Shown here piece after piece: positions 8,071 to 16,334 of a stretch of DNA of 33,201 nucleotides. Numbering within the stretch: position 1 is the stretch's first letter; each line of letters starts with the position of its first letter. The notes beneath the pieces were generated by a model that saw only the letters and a program-made list of their open reading frames with translations, searched no databases and was not told the origin of the DNA. Where the stretch lies: the NCBI GenBank assembly GCA_026985525.1, contig JALSQI010000051.1, positions 1 through 33,201 on the forward strand, given 5' to 3'. Position numbers and translations under genes: made by a program. The stretch comes from Archaeoglobaceae archaeon (lineage in GTDB: Archaea > Halobacteriota > Archaeoglobi > Archaeoglobales > Archaeoglobaceae).

Positions 8071-8931
8071 TTAAGTTTCAACAATTCTTTCTCTGTCCAT
8101 GACTTCCTGCAAACCCTCTCCCAAAAGATTAAATCCTAATATAGACACGGCTATGAATAAGCCCGGAAAGAACGTGAGCCATGGTGCTGTTGTTATGTAG
8201 TTTTTTCCAGCATTAATCATCTGTCCCCACTCTGGAGTTGGAGGTTGAATACCCAAGCCAAGAAATCCTAAGCTCGCTATGGTCATTATCACATTTCCCA
8301 TGTTTAGAGTTGCTAAGACGATCATAGGGCCTATAGCGTTGGGCATAACGTGTCTAATCAAAATGTACAAATCTCCAGCCCCCAAAGCTTTCTCGCATAA
8401 CACGAACTCTCTCTCCTTCAAAGATAGGACTATTCCTCTCATAATTCTCGCGTAGCTTACCCAGTTTGTGATGACAACTGCTAAAATGACGTTCCAGATC
8501 GATTCTCCGTAAGCGAGACAGAATACGCCAACCAAAGCTATGTTAAAAACTAACTCTGGTATTGCCAAGAAAACATCGATGACCCTTCCTATGATATCGT
8601 CAACAATTCCTCCAAAGTACCCAGCTATTGCTCCCAAAAAGCAACCAATGGACATCGACATTAAAGATATCGTAAGAGCTACAAGTAGCGTAGTCCTCAC
8701 ACCCCAAACTACTCTCGAATAAACGTCCCTGCCGAGCTGATCAGTGCCGAATGGATGCTTTAAGTTTGGAGGTTCTAACCTCTCAGCGATGTTAGTCTTG
8801 TACGGATTTTTAGCTATAACTGGTGCAAGAACTCCCATCAGAGTTATGAAAGCTAATATTCCGAAACCTATTAAACACAGGTTATTGTTGAGGAGTTTAC
8901 TTCTGAAAATTGTGCCTTGAGCAAACTCCAT
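8071..8931 (-). CDS. ABC transporter permease, DppC/NikC type
   Basis: The membrane subunit has about 286 residues from the ATG at 8931. It has an N-terminal membrane helix (LIGFGILAFITLMGVLAPVI), the conserved periplasmic HPFGTDQLGRDVYSRVVWG segment typical of DppC/NikC proteins, further membrane helices, and the EAA loop that contacts the ATPases (around CEKALGAGDLYILIRHVMPN). A GTG nine bases upstream (8940) is also in frame, but it falls within GGTGAG, which looks like the ribosome site for the ATG, so the ATG is preferred. The start sits one base after the stop of the permease B gene. It pairs with that permease to form the channel. Confidence 0.93.
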   Translation of the reverse strand: MEFAQGTIFRSKLLNNNLCLIGFGILAFITLMGVLAPVIAKNPYKTNIAERLEPPNLKHPFGTDQLGRDVYSRVVWGVRTTLLVALTISLMSMSIGCFLGAIAGYFGGIVDDIIGRVIDVFLAIPELVFNIALVGVFCLAYGESIWNVILAVVITNWVSYARIMRGIVLSLKEREFVLCEKALGAGDLYILIRHVMPNAIGPMIVLATLNMGNVIMTIASLGFLGLGIQPPTPEWGQMINAGKNYITTAPWLTFFPGLFIAVSILGFNLLGEGLQEVMDRERIVET

Positions 8932-8932
8932 T

Positions 8933-9868
8933 TCACTCACCGTATCTTATTCTCGGATCTATAACTGCGTAGAGCAGATCCACAGCTATGTTTACGAAGA
9001 CGAACATAACTCCTGATATCAACACCAATGCCTGAACTACCGGAAAATCTCTTTTAAAAACGGATTCCACAAGCAGAGATCCCAAACCGGGCCAAGAAAA
9101 AACTACTTCTACCATTATCGAACCTATTATGAGGTGGTGGATGGAAAGGGAGAAGTACGTTATGATTGGGATTAATGCATTCCTGAAAGCATGTCTCAAA
9201 ACGACAACTCTATCTTTCAAACCTTTCGCCCTCGCAACAACTACGTACTCTTTTGAAAGTTCCTCTATAAGGCAACTTCTAACGAACCTCGTTTTTATCG
9301 CCATGAATGAAAAGCTCCACGTTAATACTGGGAGTATGAGGTGTCTCAAACCGCCATAGCCGAAAGCTGGTAAGAGGTGCAATTGGACGGAGAATATCCA
9401 TATAAGCATCAAACCGAGCCAAAAACTTGGAATGCTTATTCCGAGTAACGAAAATATTCTACAGAAGTGGTCTATTGCTTTATCTTTGTAAATAGCTGAC
9501 AGAATTCCGAGAAATACGGCAAAAGCTATGGATATTGCAAATGTAGCGAAGAAAAGTTCAGCTGAAGCTGGAAACCTCTGCATTATTAGCTTAATAACTG
9601 GCTCTCCTTCAGTCCAAGATATACCAAAGTTACCCCTTATAACGTGCGAAAGCCAGTGAACGTATCGGATTAGAAAGGGTTCGTTTAGTCCTAATTCCCT
9701 TCTTACTTCCTCAACTACTTGGGGCGAAGGCTCTATGCCGTATCTTATCTGTGCTACGAACTCTGCTGGATCTCCGGGGAATAAGTATAGAAGGGAAAAG
9801 GAAAGAAGGGATACACCAAAAAGCGTTGGAATTGTCTGTAGCAACCTCTTTGCAATGTACCTCTTCAT
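8933..9868 (-). CDS. ABC transporter permease, DppB/NikB type
   Basis: This 311-residue permease begins RYIAKRLLQTIPTLFGVSLL, the classic DppB/NikB N-terminus with the first membrane helix. It continues with the long external segment typical of the B subunit and an EAA loop with EYVVVARAKGLKDRVVVLRH, followed by HAFRNALIPIITYFSLSI. About six membrane helices can be seen. The ATG overlaps the stop of the solute-binding protein gene (ATGA), so it is translationally coupled. The length equals that of bacterial DppB/NikB. Together with the C-type permease it forms the transmembrane pathway of the importer. Confidence 0.94.
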   Translation of the reverse strand: MKRYIAKRLLQTIPTLFGVSLLSFSLLYLFPGDPAEFVAQIRYGIEPSPQVVEEVRRELGLNEPFLIRYVHWLSHVIRGNFGISWTEGEPVIKLIMQRFPASAELFFATFAISIAFAVFLGILSAIYKDKAIDHFCRIFSLLGISIPSFWLGLMLIWIFSVQLHLLPAFGYGGLRHLILPVLTWSFSFMAIKTRFVRSCLIEELSKEYVVVARAKGLKDRVVVLRHAFRNALIPIITYFSLSIHHLIIGSIMVEVVFSWPGLGSLLVESVFKRDFPVVQALVLISGVMFVFVNIAVDLLYAVIDPRIRYGE

Positions 9869-11466
9869 GCCTTCACTCCTACGTAGTAGAACAACGGCTC
9901 CCCAAACGGAGTTCCGTTGGGATAGTGGAACATGTGGTAGTAGTCAGCCACCACATCTTTTGCTGTAACAGCTGTCATTATGTCGAAGTAGAGCGGAACC
10001 ACTCCGTGTTCATCGTATATAGCCTTGTAGAATTCGACGAGATACTGCTTTCTCTTGTTCTCATCGAACTCTCCTAAAACCTTCTTGCAGAGTTCTCCAG
10101 TCCTCTCGCTAACATATGCGCTCCACTTCTGGCCCGGATAAAATCTCCAGAACATTCTCATATAAAACCTTCTATCTGTCCCTCCAACGTAGTAAAGCCT
10201 GAGATCGTATTCACCCGCATCTCTCCTCTCTCTGTAAGCTCCGCTCTCTAAAACTTCCAGCTTGACGTTCAATCCGACGTTTTTCAGCTGTTGCTGAATC
10301 AGCTGTGCAACTAATATCTGATCACTCTGCGACTTATCAACTATCATATCAACTCTTGTACCCTTGTAACCGTTTTCGATTATTTGTTTGGCTACGTCCG
10401 GCTTAAACTCGTACACAACTCCTTGAGCTTTAGCCTCCTTAATCCCCGGAGCAACTTCTATGAATAACGTTTTTGCTGGAAGAACCTGATTGTCGAATAT
10501 CTTAACTATATCATCTCTGTTAATAGCTAAATCAACAGCTTTTCTCAGATTGACATCGTTAAACGGCTCTTTCTTGTAGTTAAATGCTATTATCCAAGTT
10601 AGAGGTATGTTTCTCTTGAAAACTTTGTATCCCATACTGCTAAGAATTCCAAGCTGATTTCTTGGAGTATATGCACTACCTCCGTGAACGAAATCTGATA
10701 TTGCATCCACCTGACCGCTTTTCAAAGCCATAACTCTTGTATCCTCATCCTTTATGAACTTAACAACGAACTTCTTAAACTTCGGCTTTAACTCAAACCG
10801 CTCGTACCAGTACGGATTTGGTTCGTATATTGCGTACTGCTCTTCCTTGTAATCGACGGCTTTGAAACATCCCGTTCCTATTGGCCAGACAAACTCTCCC
10901 TTCGGACTATTCTCGGGTTTAACTGATTTTGGCGACATTATACTCATGTGAAATTCCGCCATCTTTGCCAAGTTGAAGAATCCCTCTTCTTTATAATATA
11001 TGGATACAGTATAATCGTCTATTGCGTCAGCTCCTTCAAACGTTTCTTGACCAAGGGGGTGGTTGTTTGCGAGCCACTCCACAGTAAACTTCACAGCACT
11101 CGCCTTAAGTTCCGAGCCGTCTGAGAACTTTATACCTCTGTTCAGTTCAAAGGTTATAGTTTTGCCGTTCTTTTCAACCTCCCATTTCTTGGCAAGACTG
11201 GGAATGAGCTTATCCTCTTTTAGGTCGTATTCTACAAGCCTTTCAAGAACGTGTATCTTTGGAAAGAACCCGATTCCCCATTTTCCTCCCTTAAGTTTGT
11301 GATCTTTTCCATATCCAAGCAAGAACTCCGCTTTATACTCTGATGGAGCAACTGTTTCTTTTGCCGTTGGAGTTGGTATTACTGGACTCTGTCTTTTAAC
11401 GCAGCCCAACAGAAGACTTGCCGAGCCTAAGGCAACAAGCTTTACGAACTCTCTCCTAGTAAGCAT
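9865..11466 (-). CDS. Solute-binding protein of peptide/nickel ABC importer (Tat lipoprotein)
   Basis: The 533-residue protein belongs to the extracytoplasmic solute-binding family 5 (NikA/DppA/OppA). It starts with a twin-arginine signal (TRREFVKLVALGSASLLLGC; arginines 4 and 5) that ends in a lipobox-like LLGC with Cys22, so it is probably exported folded and lipid-anchored. The mature part has family hallmarks: LIPSLAKKWEVEKNGKTITF, FELNRGIKFSDGSELKA and PIGTGCFKAVDYKE. The opening segment (HVLERLVEYDL) and IGTG region are NikA-like, but NikA and peptide binders cannot be separated safely by eye. It is co-transcribed with two permeases and two ATPases. Tat export of a binding protein can fit a metal-complex ligand, but this is inference. 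Confidence 0.9.
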   Translation of the reverse strand: MLTRREFVKLVALGSASLLLGCVKRQSPVIPTPTAKETVAPSEYKAEFLLGYGKDHKLKGGKWGIGFFPKIHVLERLVEYDLKEDKLIPSLAKKWEVEKNGKTITFELNRGIKFSDGSELKASAVKFTVEWLANNHPLGQETFEGADAIDDYTVSIYYKEEGFFNLAKMAEFHMSIMSPKSVKPENSPKGEFVWPIGTGCFKAVDYKEEQYAIYEPNPYWYERFELKPKFKKFVVKFIKDEDTRVMALKSGQVDAISDFVHGGSAYTPRNQLGILSSMGYKVFKRNIPLTWIIAFNYKKEPFNDVNLRKAVDLAINRDDIVKIFDNQVLPAKTLFIEVAPGIKEAKAQGVVYEFKPDVAKQIIENGYKGTRVDMIVDKSQSDQILVAQLIQQQLKNVGLNVKLEVLESGAYRERRDAGEYDLRLYYVGGTDRRFYMRMFWRFYPGQKWSAYVSERTGELCKKVLGEFDENKRKQYLVEFYKAIYDEHGVVPLYFDIMTAVTAKDVVADYYHMFHYPNGTPFGEPLFYYVGVKA

Positions 11467-11470
11467 ACTA

Positions 11471-12094
11471 TCACCTCAAAATTGTTAGAGTTGTTACCAA
11501 ACTCCTATGGACATCGATACCTTCATCGACGTATCTTGTGGAAATAACGTTAACACCATTATTAAGCTTCAAAATCGCTCCTTCCTCATTAGCATCGGTT
11601 TCAATAATACCGCTGGCATTTCTGAGCTTTATCTTTCCTGCAATTGGCTCTCCTCTAAATAATATTTGAACTCTAACCTCATCATCGATTTTATCCGGCA
11701 TTAGCTCAAGTTCTAAGCCCAAAGGTTCGATATTTTTGTCCAAGTAGATCTTTGCAAAGCCCAAAATATGCCTTTTCTCCCTCACTTTGTACTTAGAAGG
11801 AACGTGTCTTCCAAAAATCCATTTGTTGTCTTCGGTAAGTGTGTATATACCTCTATCGTATTCTACAGCCAACGCCTCAGCTTCATCAAATTCCAAGAAT
11901 AAACCACCTTTTGCTGAGGATTCCTTATCAAGTCCAATCGCTACTGGCTTGACAGTTCCATTGGCGATGGCAAAAGCTCTGACTATGCTGAGAGGATCCA
12001 ATTTGCCATCTATTTCTGGATAATGCCCCCACTTAAGGTAAGCTCTGCTGTTAACTTCAATCCAAGCCTCGTGGTTTACAAGGTGCAGTAACAT
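11471..12094 (-). CDS. DUF4198-like protein, first gene of ABC importer operon
   Basis: This 207-residue protein has an N-terminal HEAWIE motif that resembles the AHxFWLxP opening of DUF4198 proteins, a family often linked with nickel/cobalt uptake, and its C-terminal part (IPIAGKIKL-like GEPIAGKIKLRNASGIIETD) resembles an Ig-like carboxypeptidase-regulatory domain. No signal peptide is evident, which is odd for a DUF4198 relative. The ATG at 12094 is preferred: the in-frame GTG at 12103 lies inside the Shine-Dalgarno AGGTGG, which is spaced 5 bp from the ATG. It ends 4 bp before the solute-binding gene. The family call is tentative; if right, it supports a metal (nickel-type) rather than peptide substrate. 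Confidence 0.6.
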   Translation of the reverse strand: MLLHLVNHEAWIEVNSRAYLKWGHYPEIDGKLDPLSIVRAFAIANGTVKPVAIGLDKESSAKGGLFLEFDEAEALAVEYDRGIYTLTEDNKWIFGRHVPSKYKVREKRHILGFAKIYLDKNIEPLGLELELMPDKIDDEVRVQILFRGEPIAGKIKLRNASGIIETDANEEGAILKLNNGVNVISTRYVDEGIDVHRSLVTTLTILR

Positions 12095-12274
12095 TTGTAC
12101 CACCTTTTAACACGATTAATGCTGAGCGTTATGTTGTCAGTATATTAACTTTTCTAAAATATTAGCAATACTGGCGTTATATTTTCTAAAATATTAATAC
12201 CCCACTAGAAATTTAGAAATTTAATAATCTAAGCGCATATATCCTTAAATAGTAATACTTAAAATTCAAAAAAT
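12095..12274. promoter_or_regulatory. Divergent control region of ABC importer operon and methyltransferase
   Basis: This 180-bp AT-rich gap holds dense repeats. CAGTAT (12138-12143) and ATACTG (12168-12173) form an inverted repeat with 24 bp between. TTTTCTAAAATATTA occurs twice exactly (12150-12164 and 12182-12196), 32 bp apart, about three helical turns. GCGTTAT occurs at 12126 and 12174. TAGAAATT is doubled at 12206-12221. For the minus operon a TATA-like TTAATATA lies near 12140-12148; for the plus gene CTTAAATAG at 12244-12252 is about 26 bp before its ATG, which fits a leaderless mRNA. A shared regulator is likely; NikR is one candidate but no known NikR site is identified. Confidence 0.6.
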
Positions 12275-13006
12275 ATGAATCCAAAACTTGAAATTAGAAA
12301 CTACTGGAACTCCAGAAAATCAACGTACGACAGAAGTCCGGGACATGTTTGCTTGCCAGAAGTTTGGAGCTCAGTTTTAAGAGAAACTTTCAATTCAAAT
12401 ATGAGAATTTTAGACGTTGGAACGGGTACTGGATTTTTGGCTTTGATTTTAGCGGAATTGGGTCATGAAGTAGTCGGATTGGACATATCTGATGGGATGA
12501 TAGAACTTGCTAAGAAAAAGGCTGAAAAAAAGGGTTTAAAAATTCAATTTAAGTTAGGCGATGCTGAAAATCTGCCTTTTAAAGATAACAGCTTCGACGC
12601 AGTAATCTGCAGACATCTTTTATGGACACTTCCCAGTCCAAAAAAAGCTTTGGCTGAGTGGGTGAGGGTTGCAAGGTATAAAGTCGTTGTGATAGATGGA
12701 AAGTGGTTAGACAACTCCTTAAGTACAAAAATTAGGAAGTTTTTGGGTAGAATCTTAATTGGAATTTATGAGAGGAGAAATCCGTTCAAACACATCCACT
12801 ACAGAAAGGAGATAAACAGAACTTTACCTTTTTACGGAGGTGTAGATAGAGAGGAAATTGTTAAAATGTTCGAGTCTTTCGGTTTAAAGCCAAAAGTGAA
12901 AGACCTTACGTGGATCAGAGAAATTATGATGAGAGACTTGCCATTTGTTTATAAAATTTCGTGGACAAAAAATGAATATTATATGATAGAAGGTTTTAAA
13001 CGTTAG
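12275..13006 (+). CDS. Class I SAM-dependent methyltransferase
   Basis: The 243-residue protein has the class I methyltransferase core: motif I ILDVGTGTGFLALILAELG (about 46-64), the acidic end of strand 2 (VVGLDIS), motif near GDAENLPFKDNSFDAVICRH, and the post-motif III region. The C-terminal third (about 150-243) is a substrate-specific extension with no close recognisable match. It belongs to the UbiE/type-11 group, but its substrate is unknown. It is transcribed away from the ABC importer operon from a repeat-rich shared region, which suggests co-regulation and perhaps a substrate linked with metal uptake; that is inference. It ends 7 bp from the convergent gatE stop. Probably leaderless. 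Confidence 0.85.
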   Translation: MNPKLEIRNYWNSRKSTYDRSPGHVCLPEVWSSVLRETFNSNMRILDVGTGTGFLALILAELGHEVVGLDISDGMIELAKKKAEKKGLKIQFKLGDAENLPFKDNSFDAVICRHLLWTLPSPKKALAEWVRVARYKVVVIDGKWLDNSLSTKIRKFLGRILIGIYERRNPFKHIHYRKEINRTLPFYGGVDREEIVKMFESFGLKPKVKDLTWIREIMMRDLPFVYKISWTKNEYYMIEGFKR

Positions 13007-13013
13007 TTCAAAC

Positions 13014-14864
13014 CTAATTTTGTTTAATACAACTCTCAAGTTTCTTTTTCAAAACGTCTGCAATGATTTTACCGTCTATCTTTCCTCTAAAAACTTTCAT
13101 AACTTCTCCCATTAATGGCTTGAACGCTCCCATTTTTCTTTCTTCGATTAGGTCTTTTTTCTCCTCCAAAAGCTCGTCTATTAGAGCTTCTAACTCCTCT
13201 AATTTTCCAGTCTTTCCTGCTGTAAGTTCCTCTTCACTTGCCTCAGGGTTCTCTATCAATGCCCTTAGTAGCTCTTCAGCACCCTCCTTAGCGACTTTTC
13301 CCTCTTGAATAAGTTTTAAAACCATTCTGTAGTGTCTTTCTTCGAGTTTACTTGTATCTAATCCTTCTTTTCTAATTTCTGCTGGAATTATGTGCAGAAC
13401 TCTTGCAACGAGAGTTGCTGGCAATACTTTTGCAAACTCTTCAAAAAGACTGTAATATGGGGAGTCTGCAATTATCCAAGCTAAGTCCTCTGAAAGGCCC
13501 ATATTTTCGTATCTCTTTGCTCTCTCCTCTATCAATTCTGGAATTTCTAATTCTAACATATCTTTTGTTATTCTAACTGGTGGAACGTCTGTTTCGGGAT
13601 ACATCCTCGCAGCTCCGGGGAGAGGTCTCAGGTAAGAAGTCGTACCATCTTCGTTGGCTTTTCTCGTTTCTTCTGGAACTCCGATTAAACAGTACTCAGC
13701 TCTTTCGATTATTCTTAGGAGAGCTTTCTCTACTCTCTCCTTCTCTCCCGCTGCCAGAATTACTGCATCTCTATCGCTGGAATTCACGATCTTTTTGAGT
13801 TCTTCAACTTCCCTCTCGCTTATACCGTATGCTGGTAACTCATCAGTATGAAATATACCTCCAAGTCCAAAGCTTTTAGCTATGTCTGCAAATTCAGTAC
13901 CCAACCTTCTTCCCGGCTGTATCTCTCTCCCAACTATTCCGGAAAAACCTTCTAATTTTATAGCCATTACTGTCTCAGCTTTTCTTATTATTTTGGATTT
14001 AGTATTTCTAAAAACATCTGAAACGTCGTAAAGTTTTCTATCGACCTTAGCGTTTCTCTTCTTAAGCTCATCTCTGATTTCAAGTAAAGAGAGTTGTCTT
14101 TTAACTTCGTACTCTACTATTTTGTCAAGTATGTCTAAGGTTTGAACGCCTTTTATTTCTACTCTCGCTCCATCTCTTATCGATATGTTGACGTCCTGCC
14201 TTATCGTTCCAAGGCCTCTTTTAACTCTGTTTGTGGATCTAAGTATCATTCCCAATTTTGCTGCTACAGTTTTTGCCATTTTTGGAGACTTTATATCTGG
14301 ATTTGTGCCTATTTCGACGAGAGGTATTCCCAGTCTGTCGAGGGAGTAAACAACCTCTTTACCTCTGTCTTCTACTTTTCTGCACGCTTCCTCTTCCAAA
14401 CACAGTGTGGCAATTCCTATTTTTTCTCCCTCAACTTCTATAAATCCGTCAAACGCTATTAGGGCTGTTCTTTGAAATCCAGTCGTATTACTGCCGTCTA
14501 TAACTATTTTCCTCATTACGTGGACTTCATCAACTACGACCATGTTCAGCATTTTAGCTATTAAAAGAGATAGCTCAAGAGCTTCTCTGTTCATTTCTCT
14601 TGGCGGCTCTTCATCACTCTCTACTAAGCAAGTTGTGTTGTAAGACAGGTATGTAAACTTCTTTCTTCTTTCAACTTCTTCCATCGCCGCCCTGTCAACT
14701 TCTCCCATTTCGCTTCTCTTTGACCTTAAATACCTGAAAAATTGAAAGTTTGACTCTTCAGGATCTCGGTGAACTGTTGGGCAGTTACAGAATAACTTGC
14801 ACTTAGTATCCAACTGCTGGTGAATTTCTATCCCTACTTTCAGTCCTATTGAATCGTAATTCAT
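13014..14864 (-). CDS. gatE: Glutamyl-tRNA(Gln) amidotransferase subunit E
   Basis: The 616-residue protein matches archaeal GatE. It begins with GLKVGIEIHQQLDTKCKLFC, has the GatB-like core with GTIRQDVNISI and the IEIKGVQ-like VEIKGVQTLD, an inserted AspRS-like (GAD) domain around residues 280-400, and the C-terminal helical and YqeY-like tail that grips tRNA (ending MGAFKPLMGEVMKVFRGKIDG). With GatD it converts Glu-tRNA(Gln) to Gln-tRNA(Gln), the archaeal route to glutaminyl-tRNA. gatD is not in this window. Length is normal. It lies 31 bp downstream of the HisA-related gene on the same strand, so the two may share a transcript. A GGGG close to the ATG is only a weak ribosome site. Confidence 0.96.
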   Translation of the reverse strand: MNYDSIGLKVGIEIHQQLDTKCKLFCNCPTVHRDPEESNFQFFRYLRSKRSEMGEVDRAAMEEVERRKKFTYLSYNTTCLVESDEEPPREMNREALELSLLIAKMLNMVVVDEVHVMRKIVIDGSNTTGFQRTALIAFDGFIEVEGEKIGIATLCLEEEACRKVEDRGKEVVYSLDRLGIPLVEIGTNPDIKSPKMAKTVAAKLGMILRSTNRVKRGLGTIRQDVNISIRDGARVEIKGVQTLDILDKIVEYEVKRQLSLLEIRDELKKRNAKVDRKLYDVSDVFRNTKSKIIRKAETVMAIKLEGFSGIVGREIQPGRRLGTEFADIAKSFGLGGIFHTDELPAYGISEREVEELKKIVNSSDRDAVILAAGEKERVEKALLRIIERAEYCLIGVPEETRKANEDGTTSYLRPLPGAARMYPETDVPPVRITKDMLELEIPELIEERAKRYENMGLSEDLAWIIADSPYYSLFEEFAKVLPATLVARVLHIIPAEIRKEGLDTSKLEERHYRMVLKLIQEGKVAKEGAEELLRALIENPEASEEELTAGKTGKLEELEALIDELLEEKKDLIEERKMGAFKPLMGEVMKVFRGKIDGKIIADVLKKKLESCIKQN

Positions 14865-14895
14865 GCCCCAAAATAGTTTTCGAACTTTAAAACAT

Positions 14896-15603
14896 TTACC
14901 TGATAAGTTTTAGAGGTATTCTTTTTTTGTGTACTGCTGTTGCCAATATCGCACCTTTAACACCCATTTCCTCCAACTTTTCTAAGTCATCCATTCCCCT
15001 AATTCCTCCGGCGGCGTAAACGGGGTTTGATGATAAGCTAAGCACGTAGCTTACGAGCTTATAATTGACTCTTTCTTTCCCAACGCTACTCATGTCGAGT
15101 ACTATTACTCCTTCTAACTCATACGTGTTTAGCAATTCAACTGCCTCTTTTAGCTCTAAATCGCAAAGAAATCTACCTTTAAAGTCTAAGCTAACAAAAG
15201 TACCGTCTAAAACCTTTCTTAGGTCGTAAGTTTCACTTCCCAGTACGGGTAGTACTTTTTTTCCGTCAATTTCGGTTTTAATTCCAGTTTTAATTCCTTC
15301 AACTCCAATTATTTCTTTTATCTCTTTTTGGAACTCCACAACTTCTTCTCTACAAGTGAATCCTCTGTCCACTATTGCTTTTTTTACGAGCTTTAAAAAT
15401 TTTAAATCGTTTTTTCCTCTTTTTTCTATTGCATCCAAGTCAGCGACGTAAATTCTTTTGGGCTTTATCTCTTCTAAGACTTTTTCGGGTATTGGAGATC
15501 TTACGAAGCTATGTTTTTCTATGCTTTCGTATTTTTCTCTATTACCACCACAGCCCCATACGACTTTTCCACATTTAACGTCCATTGCCAAGTACAGTTC
15601 CAT
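14896..15603 (-). CDS. HisA-related TIM-barrel protein (COG1411 type)
   Basis: From the ATG at 15603 this is 235 residues. It resembles HisA (ProFAR isomerase): the start MELYLAMDVKCGKVVWG parallels the HisA opening with an Asp at position 8, and the C-terminal half has SNPVYAAGGIRGMDDLEKL followed by VKGAILATAVHKK, the phosphate-binding turn of this barrel family. It is shorter of normal HisA motifs in the middle, so it is the uncharacterised HisA-related archaeal group rather than HisA itself. A longer frame from 15672 would run into mfnB on the other strand and has no family support. It diverges from mfnB by 47 bp; a role in methanofuran or related furan/histidine chemistry is only inference. 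Confidence 0.82.
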   Translation of the reverse strand: MELYLAMDVKCGKVVWGCGGNREKYESIEKHSFVRSPIPEKVLEEIKPKRIYVADLDAIEKRGKNDLKFLKLVKKAIVDRGFTCREEVVEFQKEIKEIIGVEGIKTGIKTEIDGKKVLPVLGSETYDLRKVLDGTFVSLDFKGRFLCDLELKEAVELLNTYELEGVIVLDMSSVGKERVNYKLVSYVLSLSSNPVYAAGGIRGMDDLEKLEEMGVKGAILATAVHKKRIPLKLIR

Positions 15604-15650
15604 GCAGTTAATTGGCAAAACATTATTAGCAATTTTGCGTAGTATTGTCA
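15604..15650. promoter_or_regulatory. Compact bidirectional promoter, mfnB / HisA-like gene
   Basis: Only 47 bp separate the two start codons. In the centre is TTATTA (15623-15628), which read on the other strand is TAATAA, and it lies about 23-25 bp from each ATG. GCAAAA (15615-15620) and TTTTGC (15633-15638) flank it symmetrically, so each strand sees GCAAAA, a BRE-like purine element, upstream of the A/T core. One TATA element may serve two leaderless transcripts. No Shine-Dalgarno precedes either start. Confidence 0.55.
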
Positions 15651-16334
15651 ATGTTAGTGTTGGTAAGTCCAAAAAATGTTGAAGAAGCCTTAGAGGCGAA
15701 AGAAGGTGGAGCTGACATAATCGACGTAAAAAACCCGGCAGAGGGGTCTTTGGGTGCTAACTTTCCTTGGGTGATAAGGGAAATTGCAAACTTTGTGAGA
15801 CCTATTAGTGCTGCGATTGGAGACATGGTCTTTAAACCGGGAACAGCATCTCTTGCAGCATATTCAGCCTCTCTTTGGGCAGATTACGTCAAAGTAGGCT
15901 TAATGGTTGGGGAGATAAATCAAGCTTTGGAGTTGTCCAAAGCTACGGTTAGAGCTGTTAGAGAGAATGGAAAAAAAGCTGTAATAGCCAGCTACGCTGA
16001 CTACTACTTGGTAAATGCACTAAGTCCTATGGAAGTGGTGGAAATAGCGGCTATAAGTGACGCCGATGTGGTTATGGTTGATACAGCTGTAAAAGATGGA
16101 AAAGGACTCTTCGATCACATGGACTTTCAAGAAGTAGTTGAATTTGTAGATTTAGCACACAGTTACGGATTGCTTTGCGCTCTTGCGGGTAGTATAGGGT
16201 TGAAGGACATTCCAGCTATAAAAGATGCAAAAGCGGACATAGTTGGAGTTAGAGGAGCCGTTTGCGAGAACGGTAGAAATGGAAAACTTAGAAAAAAGCT
16301 CGTAGAAGAATTCGTTAAAGCTGTTAAAAATTAA
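15651..16334 (+). CDS. mfnB: (5-formylfuran-3-yl)methyl phosphate synthase
   Basis: The 227-residue TIM-barrel enzyme makes the furan precursor of methanofuran from two molecules of glyceraldehyde-3-phosphate. The N-terminus MLVLVSPKNVEEALEAKEGG and the following DIIDVKNPAEGSLGANFPW are the MfnB signature; Lys27 in DVKNP matches the Schiff-base lysine known from the Methanocaldococcus enzyme, and D144 and K148 in VDTAVKDG match its other catalytic residues. Methanofuran carries the C1 unit in Archaeoglobales as in methanogens. The ATG at 15651 is preferred to a TTG six bases upstream because it matches the family start and suits a leaderless promoter. The 3' end overlaps the convergent PurM-like gene by 11 bp. 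Confidence 0.95.
   Translation: MLVLVSPKNVEEALEAKEGGADIIDVKNPAEGSLGANFPWVIREIANFVRPISAAIGDMVFKPGTASLAAYSASLWADYVKVGLMVGEINQALELSKATVRAVRENGKKAVIASYADYYLVNALSPMEVVEIAAISDADVVMVDTAVKDGKGLFDHMDFQEVVEFVDLAHSYGLLCALAGSIGLKDIPAIKDAKADIVGVRGAVCENGRNGKLRKKLVEEFVKAVKN

Noticed and set aside
12121-12230. CRISPR-like or mobile-element repeats near 12.1-12.2 kb
   Set aside because: Repeats are only 7-15 bp, with no spacer regularity, no cas genes and no transposase; a regulatory region fits better.
15604-15672. Longer N-terminus for the HisA-related protein
   Set aside because: It would overlap the start of mfnB, cover the shared promoter and add residues not found in the family.
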